Positions 16,784 to 25,969 of a stretch of 64,000 nt of DNA are shown here, piece after piece. The stretch is from positions 124,001-188,000 of the forward strand of contig NZ_KE384303.1 of assembly GCF_000425105.1 (NCBI RefSeq), read 5' to 3'. Each line of letters begins with the position of its first letter. Position 1 is the first letter of the stretch. The stretch is from Agrococcus lahaulensis DSM 17612 (GTDB lineage: Bacteria > Actinomycetota > Actinomycetes > Actinomycetales > Microbacteriaceae). Under the pieces are notes generated by a model. The model had not been told where the DNA came from, made no database searches, and saw only the letters and a list, made by a program, of their open reading frames with translations. A program made the position numbers and the translations under genes.

Positions 16784-17266
16784 ATGCCCCGCATCGCCGT
16801 CGTGCCCGGTTCGTTCGACCCTGTCACCCTGGGTCACCTCGACGTCGTCGCGCGAGCCGCGAGGATCTTCGACGAGGTGCACGTCGTCGTCACCCACAAC
16901 CCCGACAAGCACGCGTTCCTGCCGGTCGTCGAGCGCGAGGCGCTCATCGAGCGCTCGATCGAGGAGGCCCGCATCGAGGGCCAGATCCGCATCGCGAACT
17001 GGTCGATGGGCCTGCTCGTCGACTACTGCCAGCAAGTGGGCGCCGAGGTGCTCGTGAAGGGCATCCGCTCGTCGACCGACCTCTCGTACGAGACGCCGAT
17101 GTCGATCGTGAACCGCAACCTCGCGGGCGTCGAGACGATCTTCATGCTCCCGAACCCCGAGAACGCGCACGTCTCGTCGAGCCTCGTGCGGCAGGTCTCG
17201 GAGCTCGGCGGCGACATCAGCCCCTACGTGCCGCGGGCGGTCGCCACCTTCCTGCAGTCGCGATGA
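16784..17266 (+). CDS. coaD: Pantetheine-phosphate adenylyltransferase
   Basis: A 160-residue nucleotidyltransferase making dephospho-CoA from 4'-phosphopantetheine and ATP. The N-terminal [10 protein letters not shown] (with the TxGH nucleotide site), the KGIRSSTD segment near residues 88-95 and the late SSSLVRQV are family hallmarks and the length matches. Follows recG as in many actinobacteria. Stop overlaps the cofE start (ATGA). Confidence 0.96.
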   Translation: MPRIAVVPGSFDPVTLGHLDVVARAARIFDEVHVVVTHNPDKHAFLPVVEREALIERSIEEARIEGQIRIANWSMGLLVDYCQQVGAEVLVKGIRSSTDLSYETPMSIVNRNLAGVETIFMLPNPENAHVSSSLVRQVSELGGDISPYVPRAVATFLQSR

Positions 17267-18057
17267 GCGAGCCCGACCTCGAGCTGCGGGCCGTGCGGGG
17301 GATGGGCGAGATCCGTCCCGGCGACGACCTGCCGGCGCTCGTGGCCGACGCGATCGCGCCGCTCGAGCCGCGGGACGGCGACATCGTCGTCGTGACGAGC
17401 AAGGTCGTCTCGAAGGCCGAGGGACGCATCCGACCCGCGTCCGAGCGCGAGCAGGCGATCACCGAGGAGTCGGTGCGGCTCGTCGCCTCGCGCGCCTTCC
17501 CGGGCGGCATCACCCGCATCGTCGAGCACCGCTCGGGCCTCGTGCTCGCTGCGGCGGGTGTCGACGCGTCGAACACCGACGACGGCACGATCCTGCTCCT
17601 CCCGGAGGACTCGGATGCGTCGGCGCGCGCGATCGCCGAGCGGCTGCGGTCGCGCTTCGGTGCCGAGATCGGCGTCGTCGTGAGCGACACGCTCGGCCGC
17701 GCGTGGCGCGTCGGCCAGACCGACGTCGCGATCGGCGCCGCCGGCATCCGCGTGCTCGAGCCGCTCGCGGGCGCGCTCGACGCGAACGGCCGGCCGCTCG
17801 CCGTCACCGCCCCGGCGATCGCCGACGAGATCGCGGGCGCCGCCGACCTCGTCGCCGGCAAGGCCGACCGCGTGCCCGTCGTGCTCGTGCGCGGCCTCGG
17901 CCGGCACGTCACGGGCCTCGACGAGCCCGGCGCGACGCGGCTCGTGCGGCGCGAGGGCGACATGTTCCACCTCGGCTCCGACGAGGCCTACCGGCTCGGC
18001 CGCGAGGCGGGCAGGATCGACGCACTGGCAGAGGCGGGAGCGGCGCATGACGGCTGA
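17263..18057 (+). CDS. cofE: Coenzyme F420-0:L-glutamate ligase
   Basis: A 264-residue ligase adding glutamates to F420-0 to give F420-1 and longer forms. Recognisable: [17 protein letters not shown] near residues 40-56, the [13 protein letters not shown] segment, and SDTLGRAWR with VGQTDVAIG near 140-155. The length equals CofE alone; the nitroreductase-like C-terminal half found in mycobacterial FbiB is absent. It overlaps coaD at its start and the moxR gene by 11 nt at its end, so it is translated with both. Confidence 0.92.
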   Translation: MSEPDLELRAVRGMGEIRPGDDLPALVADAIAPLEPRDGDIVVVTSKVVSKAEGRIRPASEREQAITEESVRLVASRAFPGGITRIVEHRSGLVLAAAGVDASNTDDGTILLLPEDSDASARAIAERLRSRFGAEIGVVVSDTLGRAWRVGQTDVAIGAAGIRVLEPLAGALDANGRPLAVTAPAIADEIAGAADLVAGKADRVPVVLVRGLGRHVTGLDEPGATRLVRREGDMFHLGSDEAYRLGREAGRIDALAEAGAAHDG

Positions 18058-19027
18058 GGAGCGCGAGGCGCGCGTGCTCGAGCACGTGCCCGACCTGCCG
18101 ATGACCGCGGGGGAGCGCATCCAGCGCGCCGTGCAGAGCGTCATCTCGGGCAAGACCGACGAGATCCGCACCGTGCTCACGGTGCTGCTCGCCGAGGGGC
18201 ACGTGCTGCTCGAGGACGTGCCGGGCGTCGGCAAGACGCAGCTCGCGCGCGCCTTCGCCGCCGCGATCGGCGGCACGGTGCGGCGCATCCAGTGCACGCC
18301 CGACCTGCTGCCGAGCGACATCACCGGCATGTCGGTGCTCGATCGCGCGAGCGGCGAGCTGCGGTTCCAGCCAGGCCCCGTCTTCGCCAACATCGTCATC
18401 GCCGACGAGATCAACCGCGCGAGCCCCAAGACGCAAGCGGCGCTGCTCGAGTGCATGGCCGAGGGGCAGGTGACGGTCGACGGCGTCACCCACCGGCTGC
18501 CGACGCCGTTCCTCGTCGTCGCGACGCAGAACCCCATCGACATGGAGGGCACGTACGCGCTGCCCGAGGCGCAGCGCGACCGCTTCATGGTGCGGCTCGA
18601 GCTCGGCTACCCCGACGAGGGCGCTGAGCTCGCGATGGTGCAGGCCCGCGAGACGGCCCAGCCGCTCGACGCGGTGCGGCCCGTGACGACCGACGCGCAG
18701 TTCTCGGCCGAGATCGCCGCCGCGCACGCGGTGCGCGCGCACGAGCTCGTCGAGCGCTACGCCGTGCGGCTCGCGCGCGCGACGCGCGAGCACCCCGACG
18801 TGCGGCTCGGTGCGAGCCCGCGCGCGACGCTCCAGCTCGTCCGGGCGGCGAAGGCGCGCGCCCACCTGCTCGGCCGCGACTGGCTCTCGCCCGACGACGT
18901 CAAGGCGCTCGCGGAGCACGTGCTGCCGCACCACCTCGTGATGCACGACCCGCGGGCCCGCCACGACGACGCGCGAGCGGTCGTCGCGCACGCGATCGCC
19001 TCCACCGTCGCGCCCGTCATGCGCTGA
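18047..19027 (+). CDS. MoxR-family AAA+ ATPase
   Basis: A 326-residue MoxR ATPase, a chaperone-like AAA+ protein that usually acts with DUF58 and VWA partners. Walker [10 protein letters not shown] near residue 58, sensor segment LPSDITG near 88, Walker [15 protein letters not shown] near 115-128 and the arginine-rich lid ([17 protein letters not shown]) are visible. It overlaps cofE and its stop overlaps the DUF58 start (TGATG). With the two following genes it forms the standard MoxR-DUF58-transglutaminase set. Confidence 0.93.
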   Translation: MTAEEREARVLEHVPDLPMTAGERIQRAVQSVISGKTDEIRTVLTVLLAEGHVLLEDVPGVGKTQLARAFAAAIGGTVRRIQCTPDLLPSDITGMSVLDRASGELRFQPGPVFANIVIADEINRASPKTQAALLECMAEGQVTVDGVTHRLPTPFLVVATQNPIDMEGTYALPEAQRDRFMVRLELGYPDEGAELAMVQARETAQPLDAVRPVTTDAQFSAEIAAAHAVRAHELVERYAVRLARATREHPDVRLGASPRATLQLVRAAKARAHLLGRDWLSPDDVKALAEHVLPHHLVMHDPRARHDDARAVVAHAIASTVAPVMR

Positions 19028-20139
19028 TGGCCGCGCGCACGGGCCGGGCCGCGGGGGATCGGTCGAGGTCGAGGCTCACGCCCCGTGGCTTCGTGCTCGT
19101 GGTCGCCGGGCTCGGCCTCGTGCTCGCCGCCTACTGGGAGCGGCAGGTCGTGCTGCTCGTGCCGGCCGCGCTGTGCCTCGGCGTCGTCGCGCTCGGGCTC
19201 TGGTGGGCGATCGGCGCGGTCGGCCGCGTGCGGCTCGGCGTGCCCGGCGTCATCGCCGAGGGGCAGTCGGCGGCGCTCCGGATCGTCGGCGACGCGCGGC
19301 AGGTCGGCGCGCGCTGGTCGACGTGGGCGCCGGGCCCCGAGCGCTTCCTGCTGCTCGAGGGCGACCTCCGCGAGGCGGCGCAGGCCTCGGTCGAGCTCGG
19401 CGCGCACCCGCGCGGGCGCTGGCGGCTCGCGCCGGTCGAGGTGACGACGCTCGACCCCTTCCGCGTCGTGCGCACGACGCGCTCGATCGACCCGCGCGCG
19501 AGCCTCGTCGTCGGGCCGGAGGTGCTCGCGGTCGGCTCGAGCGAGCTGCGCTCGAACCGCACGGAGGGCCGGCTCGCCCAGTCGCGCACGGCCGACGAGG
19601 TCGACGCGATGGTGCGCGAGTGGCGGCCGGGCGACCCGCAGCGCCGCGTGCACTGGCGGCAGAGCGCGAAGCGCGGCGAGCTCATGGTGCGCCAGGAGGC
19701 GAACCCCGCGACCGACGACGACATCGTCGTCGTCGACACGGCCCGCGCCGCGGGCCGGGGCCGCGACGCGGAGGACCGGCTCGCGCGGGCCGCGTGCTCG
19801 ATCGCGCTCGCGCTCGCGGGCCGCGACCGCGCCGTGCAGGTGCGCGAGACGGGGGAGCCGTCGCTGCCGGGCGCCGATTGGCGTGACCTGCGCTCGGCGC
19901 TCGCGGCCTTCGCGTCGTTCGAGGCGCACGCCGCCGAGGAGCCGCGGCCGATGGACGCCGACGCGGCGCACGTCGTCGCGCTCGAGGAGGCGGCCCCCGA
20001 AGGGTGGTCGCTCGCGCCCGGCACGACCCTGTGGCTCGTCGCGCGCCCGGGCGACCCGCCCAGGCGCATCTCCGCCGGCTCGCGCGTCGCCGTCCACCGC
20101 TGGATCGACCGCGCCGGCCCCGTGCGGGAGCTCGCGTGA
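19027..20139 (+). CDS. DUF58 domain membrane protein
   Basis: A 370-residue protein. Two transmembrane helices (about residues 20-65) precede a beta-rich stretch and the DUF58 core with the signature VREWRPGDPQRRVHWRQSAK near 195-215. DUF58 proteins accompany MoxR ATPases; molecular function is unsettled, perhaps in cell-envelope assembly or metal-ion insertion. Translationally coupled to both neighbours. Confidence 0.9.
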   Translation: MAARTGRAAGDRSRSRLTPRGFVLVVAGLGLVLAAYWERQVVLLVPAALCLGVVALGLWWAIGAVGRVRLGVPGVIAEGQSAALRIVGDARQVGARWSTWAPGPERFLLLEGDLREAAQASVELGAHPRGRWRLAPVEVTTLDPFRVVRTTRSIDPRASLVVGPEVLAVGSSELRSNRTEGRLAQSRTADEVDAMVREWRPGDPQRRVHWRQSAKRGELMVRQEANPATDDDIVVVDTARAAGRGRDAEDRLARAACSIALALAGRDRAVQVRETGEPSLPGADWRDLRSALAAFASFEAHAAEEPRPMDADAAHVVALEEAAPEGWSLAPGTTLWLVARPGDPPRRISAGSRVAVHRWIDRAGPVRELA

Positions 20140-22379
20140 GCGCCCCCGTCATCGACCGCGAGCGGACGACGAGCCCGCCCGAGCCGAGCCGTCGCGCGAG
20201 GCGGCCTCGGCGTGTGCACGCCGGTCCGGTCGAGACGACCGCGCTCGCCGTGCTGCCGATCGCCTGGCTGTGGTCGACCGGCACGGTGCTCGGCGACGGC
20301 TGGCTGCTGCCCGCGCTCGGCGCTGTGCTCACGATGGCGCTCGTCGCGGCGCTCGCCCGCACGCTCATGCCCGCGTTCGTCGCGACGGGCGTCGCCGCGC
20401 TCGTGGGCGTCGGCTGGATCACGGCGGTCTCGGCGCCCGACGAGGCGCTCCTCGGGGTCATCCCGACACCGGAGTCGACGAGGGTCTCGATGAGCGCGCT
20501 CGGCGAGGGCGTGCAGGCGATCGCGTGGGCGCTCCGCACGCCGATCGAGGCGGAGGGGGCCGTGCTCGCCGCGGTCGTCGCGGGTGCGGTCGTGCTCGCG
20601 CTCGGCGTCGACCTGCTCGGCCACGCGATGCGGCTGCCGGCGCTCGCGGTGCTGCTCGCTGCGGCGCCGCTGCTGCTGCCGATCGCGTTCCGCGCCGACA
20701 TCCCGTGGTGGCACGCGCTCCCGGGAGCCGCGGCGTCGGCGCTCGCGCTCGCGGGCCCCGCGATCGACGAGCGCGTCGCGATCGGCCGCGGATGGGTCGC
20801 CCCCGTCGCGCTCGTCGGCGTCGCCGCGGCGCTCGCGGCGGCCGTGCCGCTCGTCGCGCCGAGCCCGCGCGACGTCGCGCTCGACCTGCCGACGCTCGAG
20901 GAGCTGCTGCGCACCCCGACGCCCGTGCTGCAGACCGACATCGACCTCGGCGACGAGCTGCGCAGGCCCGAGCCGCGGCAGGTCTTCACCTACTCGACGA
21001 GCGACGGGCTGCCGATCGTCACGCGGCTCATGACGCTGCCGGAGGCAGGGGAGGACGGCTTCCGGCAGGTGGAGGCGGCGGCGGGGGCTCCGGACGTGCT
21101 CGTCGAGGGCGCGGACCTCGGCGTGCCGATGCAGCTCACCGTGCGCATGAGCCCCGTGCGCGCCGAGAGCCTGCCGACGCCCGAACGCGTCGCTGGCGCA
21201 GCCGCGCCCGAGGGGGCGCACTGGGACGACGCGAACGACGCGCTGCGCATCGAGGGGAGCGTCGAGACCGACGGGCTCGAGTTCACCTCCTCCGGCACGC
21301 GCTCGCCGGAGCTCGCGAGCCTCGTCGGGGATGCGTCGACGGGGCACGACGAGCTCACCGCGCTGCCGGAGCGGGCCGAGCGGTTCCGCGAGCTGGGAGG
21401 CTCCCTCGTGACGGCCGAGATGGGCACGGCCGACCGCATCCGCGCCGTGCACGCGTTCATGACCACGGGCACGTGGGACTACTCCGAGCGGCTCGACCTG
21501 CCCGGCTTCGCAGGCGCCTCGGGTGATGGCTGGGAGGCGCTCGAGGGCTTCCTCGAGACCCGGAGCGGCTACTGCGTGCACTACGCGAGCGCGACCGGTG
21601 CGCTGCTGCGCGGCGCGGGCGTGCCCGCGCGCGTCGTCGTCGGCTTCCTGCCTGGCGACGAGATCACCGGCGGTCGCTCGGTCACGACCAACCACATGCA
21701 CTCGTGGGCCGAGGCGTGGGTCGACGGCGCCGGGTGGGTGCGGGTCGAGACGACCCCGGGGGCCGGCACGGGCGAGGCGAGCCCGGAGGGCGACGAGCAG
21801 ACGCAGGCGCCGACGCCCACGCCGACCGAGACGGCCGCGCCCACGCCGACGCCGAGCGCGACGCAGAGCGCCGCGCCGACGACCGCGCCGACCGCCTCCG
21901 CCTCGCCGTCCGCGCCCGGCGTCGCCGAGCCCGGCGCGGCCGCGATCGACTGGGCGGTGCTGCGCCCCTGGCTCATCGGCGCGGCGATCCTGCTGCTCGT
22001 CGCGCTCCCGTTCCTCGTGCGCCAGGCGCAGCGGGCGGCGCGGCTGCGGCGCGGGGCGCCGGGCGGCTGGCACGAGCTGCGCGCGGCCCTCGCCGACGCG
22101 GGCACGCGCCTGCCGGCGTCGGCGACCCCGGGCGAGGTGCGCGCGGCGATCGGCGCCCGCCTCGGCGACGACGCCGAGGCGCGGAGCGCGGCCGATCGGG
22201 TGCGGCTCGCCGCCGAGCGGGCCGTGTTCGACGCGGGGCCGCGCGAGCGGGGCGCGGTCGACGCCGACGTGCGGATCGTGCGGCGCGCGCTCGCGCGCTC
22301 GCAGCCGCTGTGGCGGCGCGCCCTCACGACGGCGCTGCCGCCGAGCCTCATGCGCGTCGTGCTGCCCGTCGAGGAGTGA
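20136..22379 (+). CDS. Transglutaminase-like membrane protein (TgpA-type)
   Basis: A 747-residue protein: N-terminal block of about six transmembrane helices (residues 30-240), an extracytoplasmic region carrying a transglutaminase-like core with Cys in RSGYCVHYASA near 475, His in NHMHSWAEAWV near 520 and a following Asp/Glu region, then a Thr/Pro/Ala-rich linker (about 555-600), one more helix and a cytoplasmic DUF4129-like tail. GTG 20136 overlaps the DUF58 stop. Likely an envelope peptidase or amine transferase working with the MoxR and DUF58 proteins. Confidence 0.88.
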   Translation: MSAPVIDRERTTSPPEPSRRARRPRRVHAGPVETTALAVLPIAWLWSTGTVLGDGWLLPALGAVLTMALVAALARTLMPAFVATGVAALVGVGWITAVSAPDEALLGVIPTPESTRVSMSALGEGVQAIAWALRTPIEAEGAVLAAVVAGAVVLALGVDLLGHAMRLPALAVLLAAAPLLLPIAFRADIPWWHALPGAAASALALAGPAIDERVAIGRGWVAPVALVGVAAALAAAVPLVAPSPRDVALDLPTLEELLRTPTPVLQTDIDLGDELRRPEPRQVFTYSTSDGLPIVTRLMTLPEAGEDGFRQVEAAAGAPDVLVEGADLGVPMQLTVRMSPVRAESLPTPERVAGAAAPEGAHWDDANDALRIEGSVETDGLEFTSSGTRSPELASLVGDASTGHDELTALPERAERFRELGGSLVTAEMGTADRIRAVHAFMTTGTWDYSERLDLPGFAGASGDGWEALEGFLETRSGYCVHYASATGALLRGAGVPARVVVGFLPGDEITGGRSVTTNHMHSWAEAWVDGAGWVRVETTPGAGTGEASPEGDEQTQAPTPTPTETAAPTPTPSATQSAAPTTAPTASASPSAPGVAEPGAAAIDWAVLRPWLIGAAILLLVALPFLVRQAQRAARLRRGAPGGWHELRAALADAGTRLPASATPGEVRAAIGARLGDDAEARSAADRVRLAAERAVFDAGPRERGAVDADVRIVRRALARSQPLWRRALTTALPPSLMRVVLPVEE

Positions 22380-22415
22380 GTCGCGCTCGCGAGCAGCTGC
22401 GCATCCGGCTCGACG

Positions 22416-22421
22416 TAGGCT
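22416..22421 (+). promoter_or_regulatory. -10 element of leaderless promoter, cofC
   Basis: TAGGCT, 7 nt before the GTG start of cofC, inside the 49-nt gap after the transglutaminase gene. It gives cofC its own promoter apart from the MoxR set. Confidence 0.55.
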
Positions 22422-22428
22422 GGGCCTC

Positions 22429-23034
22429 GTGCAGTGGTCGATCGTCATCCCGGTGAAGGGCTCGATCGGCAAGTCGCGCCTCGCGGCGGGCGACGCGCGC
22501 GCGGCGCTCGCGGTCGCGTTCGCCCGCGACGCCATCACGGCCGCGTGCCGGAGCGCATCCGCCGATCAGGTGATCGTCGTGACGAGCGACCCCGCGGTGA
22601 CCGATGGGCTCGAGGGCGTGCGCGTCGTCGACGACCCGAGCGGCGGCCTGCTCGCGGCGATCGACGCCGGCCTCTCGACGATCGACCCCGCGGCGCCCGC
22701 CGCGGTGCTGCTCGGCGACCTGCCCGCGCTCACGCCCGACGAGCTCGACGCCGCGCTCGCGCTCGCGGAGCGGGAGCACCGCGCCTTCGTGCCCGACGCG
22801 ATCGCGGTCGGCACGACGATGCTGACGGCGACGCGGGCGGATGCGCTCCGGCCGCGATTCGGTCCCGGCTCGGCAGAGCGGCACCGGCAGGCGGGGCACG
22901 TCGAGCTGCCCGTCGCGCCGGGCACGGGGCTGCGGCTCGACGTCGACGAGCTCGCCGACCTGCACACCGCCATGGATGCGGGCGTCGGCCCGCACACGCG
23001 AGCGGTGCTCGCGCAGGCGTCGCTGCCGGCGTAG
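22429..23034 (+). CDS. cofC: 2-phospho-L-lactate/phosphoenolpyruvate guanylyltransferase
   Basis: A 201-residue nucleotidyltransferase (CofC/FbiD) that activates 2-phospholactate or PEP with GTP to build the F420 side chain. N-terminal VIPVKGSIGKSRL is the GT-A nucleotide-binding start, LLGDLPALTP near residues 98-107 carries the metal-binding Asp, and RHRQAGH occurs near 145. GTG 22429 is fixed by the promoter hexamer. Convergent with cofD, 15 nt apart. Confidence 0.9.
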   Translation: MQWSIVIPVKGSIGKSRLAAGDARAALAVAFARDAITAACRSASADQVIVVTSDPAVTDGLEGVRVVDDPSGGLLAAIDAGLSTIDPAAPAAVLLGDLPALTPDELDAALALAEREHRAFVPDAIAVGTTMLTATRADALRPRFGPGSAERHRQAGHVELPVAPGTGLRLDVDELADLHTAMDAGVGPHTRAVLAQASLPA

Positions 23035-23049
23035 GCGCGCGCGGCCGAG

Positions 23050-24048
23050 TCAGTCAGCGGCTCGGGGCGCGGGACGAGCGGCGCGCACCCGTTCGGCGAG
23101 TGCGAGCGCGTCCTCGGCGACCTGCTGCGCCGGCGCGCCGGGGGTGAGCAGCAGCGGCCGCGCCTCGGCGACGATCCCGAGCTCGGCGAGCGCGCCGATC
23201 GAGCCGGCGTCCTCCTCGGCGAGCAGCCAGCCGTCGAGCAGCCCGCCCGCCCGACGCGCGCCGTAGTGCGCGGCGACCGCAGCCGCATCCGCCTCGACTC
23301 CGATGACCGCGAGGCACGTGGCCGCCATGCCGCGGAGCGCCCTGCCCGCGATGAGCGGCGCGACGCCGACGATGGGCGCTGGCGCCGTCTCGAGCGCGTC
23401 GCGCACGCCCGGGATGCCGAGGATCGTGCCGATCGAGACGACCGGGTTCGACGGCGCGATGAGCAGCACGTCGGCGCTCGCGATCGCCTCGCGCGCGGCG
23501 TGCGAGATGCGCGAGCGCTCGAGCCCGTGCTGCACGAACCGGCGCGCGGGCAGCTCGGCGCGCGTGCGCACCCACCACTCCTCGAAGTGGATGACGCCCT
23601 CGTCGGTCACGACGTGCGTCGGCACCTCGTCGTTCGTGACGGGCAGCAGCTGCGCCCCGAGGTCCCAGCGCGCGGAGAGCCGCGCGGTCGCCTCGGTGAG
23701 GCTTGCGCCGTCGCGCAGCATCGCCGTGCGCGCCAAGTGGGTTCCGAGGTCGAGGTCGCCGAGCGTGAACCACGGCCAGCCGACGCCGTACGCGGCGAGC
23801 TCCGCGGCGACGCGCTCGCTCTCGCCCGCGCGGCCCCAGCCGCGCTCGGTGTCGCCGACGCCCGCGAGCGCGTACATGAGCGAGTCGAGGTCGGGGCACA
23901 CCTTGACGCCCGCGAGCCACATGTCGTCGCCGACGTTCGCGACGACCGTGATCGCAGTCGCGTCGCCGTGCAGCGCGCGCGCCGCGTCTCGCAGCCCGAG
24001 GGCGAAGCGGGCGCCGCCGACGCCGCCGGCGAGCACGGTGATCCTCAT
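23050..24048 (-). CDS. cofD: 2-phospho-L-lactate transferase (F420-0 synthesis)
   Basis: A 332-residue CofD/FbiA enzyme transferring the phospholactyl or phosphoenolpyruvyl group to Fo. GGVGGARFALGL opens the protein (cofactor-binding loop), VVANVGDD near residue 36 and APSNPVVSIGTIL near 200 are family motifs. Length fits. The ATG overlaps the stop of the ABC ATPase gene (ATGA), so cofD is the last gene of the transporter operon, directly tying that transporter to F420. Confidence 0.94.
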   Translation of the reverse strand: MRITVLAGGVGGARFALGLRDAARALHGDATAITVVANVGDDMWLAGVKVCPDLDSLMYALAGVGDTERGWGRAGESERVAAELAAYGVGWPWFTLGDLDLGTHLARTAMLRDGASLTEATARLSARWDLGAQLLPVTNDEVPTHVVTDEGVIHFEEWWVRTRAELPARRFVQHGLERSRISHAAREAIASADVLLIAPSNPVVSIGTILGIPGVRDALETAPAPIVGVAPLIAGRALRGMAATCLAVIGVEADAAAVAAHYGARRAGGLLDGWLLAEEDAGSIGALAELGIVAEARPLLLTPGAPAQQVAEDALALAERVRAARPAPRAAD

Positions 24049-24842
24049 GAGGCCATCCTCCGGTAGCGGATCGCGACCCCGCCAGGCCGCTCGTCGATCT
24101 CGGCGTCGACCCCGTAGACGGCGCGGATGCGCTCGGGGGTCAGGACGTCGGACGGGGCGCCGCTCGCGACGACCCGGCCCCGGTCGACGAGCACGACGCG
24201 GTCGGCGTGGGTCGCGGCGAGCGCGAGGTCGTGCACGGTCATGACGACGGGGCGGTCGGCGGCGAGGCGGCGCACGAGCTCGAGCAGCTCGAGCTGCCAG
24301 GCGACGTCGAGGTGGTTCGTCGGCTCGTCGAGCAGGAGCAGGCCGGGCTGGTCGCCCGACTGCTGCGCGAGGGCGCGCGCGAGGTGCACGCGCTGCAGCT
24401 CGCCGCCCGAGAGCTCGGCGAGCGGGCGCTCGGCGAGCGGCGCCGCGCCCGCGGCCTCGAGCGCGGCGTCGACGTGCCGGTCGTCGCCGAGCGAGAAGCC
24501 GAGCATGCGATGGTGCGGCGTGCGGCCGAGCCGCACCGCCTCGCGCGCGGTGAGCTGCGGCGCGCCCTCGGCGAGCTGCTCGACGAGCGCGACGCGCCTC
24601 GCGCGCTCGCGCGCCGGCATCGCGTCGAGCCGCTCGCCGCCGAGCAGCACGCGGCCGCCGCGCTCGGCGCGCTCGGGCACGACGCCCGCGATGGCCCGCA
24701 GCATCGTCGACTTGCCGGCGCCGTTCGGGCCGACGAGCGCCGTGAGCCGCCCCGCGGGCGCGCTCCAGGTCGCGTCGTCGACGAGCGCGCGGCCGCGCAC
24801 GCGCACCGAGAGCGCCTCGACCTCCAGACCCGTAGCGCTCAC
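24045..24842 (-). CDS. ABC transporter ATP-binding protein, putative F420-0 transporter
   Basis: A 265-residue ATPase of the iron-siderophore/B12 type: Walker A GPNGAGKST near residues 36-44, signature LSGGELQRVHLARAL near 140-155, Walker B LLLLDEPTNHLD near 168-179. By itself it reads as FecE/BtuD, but the three-gene set next to cofD matches the family predicted to move F420-0. GTG 24842 overlaps the permease stop. Direction and cargo are not established. Confidence 0.85.
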   Translation of the reverse strand: MSATGLEVEALSVRVRGRALVDDATWSAPAGRLTALVGPNGAGKSTMLRAIAGVVPERAERGGRVLLGGERLDAMPARERARRVALVEQLAEGAPQLTAREAVRLGRTPHHRMLGFSLGDDRHVDAALEAAGAAPLAERPLAELSGGELQRVHLARALAQQSGDQPGLLLLDEPTNHLDVAWQLELLELVRRLAADRPVVMTVHDLALAATHADRVVLVDRGRVVASGAPSDVLTPERIRAVYGVDAEIDERPGGVAIRYRRMAS

Positions 24843-25969
24843 GTGCGCACCCGCCCCGAGAGCATGAGCGCCGCGAAGACCGGCGCGCCGATGAGCGCCG
24901 TGACGATGCCGACCGGCAGCTCGCGCGGGTCGAACACCGCGCGCGCGACGGTGTCGCTCACGAGCAGCACGAGCGCGCCCGCGAGCGCCGACAGCGGCAG
25001 CAGCCGCGCGTGCCCCGCGCCGACCGCGAGCCGCACCGCGTGCGGCACGACGAGCCCGACGAACCCGATCGCGCCCGAGACCGACACGAGCACGCCGGTC
25101 ACGAGCGCGCTCGCGATGAGCAGCGCCCACCGCGTGCGGCGCGCGTCGACGCCGAGCGCGCCCGCCGCGGCGTCGCCGAGCGCGAGCGCGTCGAGCAGCC
25201 GTCCGGTCGGCAGCAGCGCGAGTGCGAGCCCGGCGCCGACGAGGGCGACGGTCGCCGTCGGCCACGTGATGGCCGCGAGCGAGCCGAGCAGCCACGCGAG
25301 GATCTCGCGGTAGGCATCGCCGTCGGCGCCCCAGAAGATGACGAGGCTCACGAGCGCGCTCGCGGCGGATGCGACCACGACGCCCGCGAGCACGGTGCGG
25401 GTCGGGGTGGCACCCCCGGCCGCCGCGGCGAGCCCGAGCGTCACGAGCAGCGCCGCGAGCGCGCCGACGAACGCCGCGACGGGCAGCAGCACGCCGAGGC
25501 CGGCGATGAGCACGAGCACCGCGCCGACCGAGGCGCCGGAGGAGACGCCGAGCAGGTAGGGGTCGGCGAGCGGGTTGCGCACGAGCGCCTGCATGATGGC
25601 GCCGACGATCGCGAGGCCGGCGCCGACGGCGCACGCGGCGAGCGCGCGCGGCAGCCGCAGGTCGACGACGATCGCGTCGTCGACGGCGCCGAGCGGCGAC
25701 TCGCCGATGCCGAGCCGGGCGAGGATCGCGCCGAGCGCCTCGAGCGGCCCGATGCCGGCCGGGCCGGCGCTCGCGGCGACCGCGATCGCGATGACGAGCA
25801 GGCCGCCGAGCGCGAGCGCGAGCAGCAGTGCCGGGCTGCGACGGCGCCGCGCTCCGCGGGTCGGATGTGCGGCGATCGGCGCTCGGGAGCCGCTCGCGGC
25901 AGCCGATGCGCGCACATCTGCGGCGGCGGGGAGCTCACGGCCGGCGGCCGGCCTCTCGGTGCGCGTCAT
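24839..25969 (-). CDS. ABC transporter permease (FecCD/BtuC type), putative F420-0 transporter
   Basis: A 376-residue permease with about nine to ten helices; conserved RLPRALAACAVGAGLAIVGA and NPLADPYLLGVSSGASVGA are FecCD hallmarks. ATG 25969 overlaps the binding-protein stop. The first 45 residues are Ala/Arg/Ser-rich and cytoplasmic; much of that extension is encoded by an inverted repeat (25863-25920) related to intergenic palindromes at 40315 and 41417, suggesting an in-frame repeat insertion near the 5' end. Confidence 0.88.
   Translation of the reverse strand: MTRTERPAAGRELPAAADVRASAAASGSRAPIAAHPTRGARRRRSPALLLALALGGLLVIAIAVAASAGPAGIGPLEALGAILARLGIGESPLGAVDDAIVVDLRLPRALAACAVGAGLAIVGAIMQALVRNPLADPYLLGVSSGASVGAVLVLIAGLGVLLPVAAFVGALAALLVTLGLAAAAGGATPTRTVLAGVVVASAASALVSLVIFWGADGDAYREILAWLLGSLAAITWPTATVALVGAGLALALLPTGRLLDALALGDAAAGALGVDARRTRWALLIASALVTGVLVSVSGAIGFVGLVVPHAVRLAVGAGHARLLPLSALAGALVLLVSDTVARAVFDPRELPVGIVTALIGAPVFAALMLSGRVRT
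25863..25920. repeat. Imperfect palindromic repeat inside the permease N-terminal coding region
   Basis: Left arm GATGTGCGGCGATCGGC and right arm GCCGATGCGCGCACATC form an imperfect inverted repeat closely similar to the intergenic element at 40315-40371. Here it falls in codons for the non-conserved N-terminal extension. Confidence 0.65.

Noticed and set aside
19131-22538. A 1135-residue antisense open frame on the - strand
   Set aside because: It runs across the DUF58 and transglutaminase genes, is dominated by Arg/Ala/Gly as expected for the complement of high-GC codons, and has no family-like motif.
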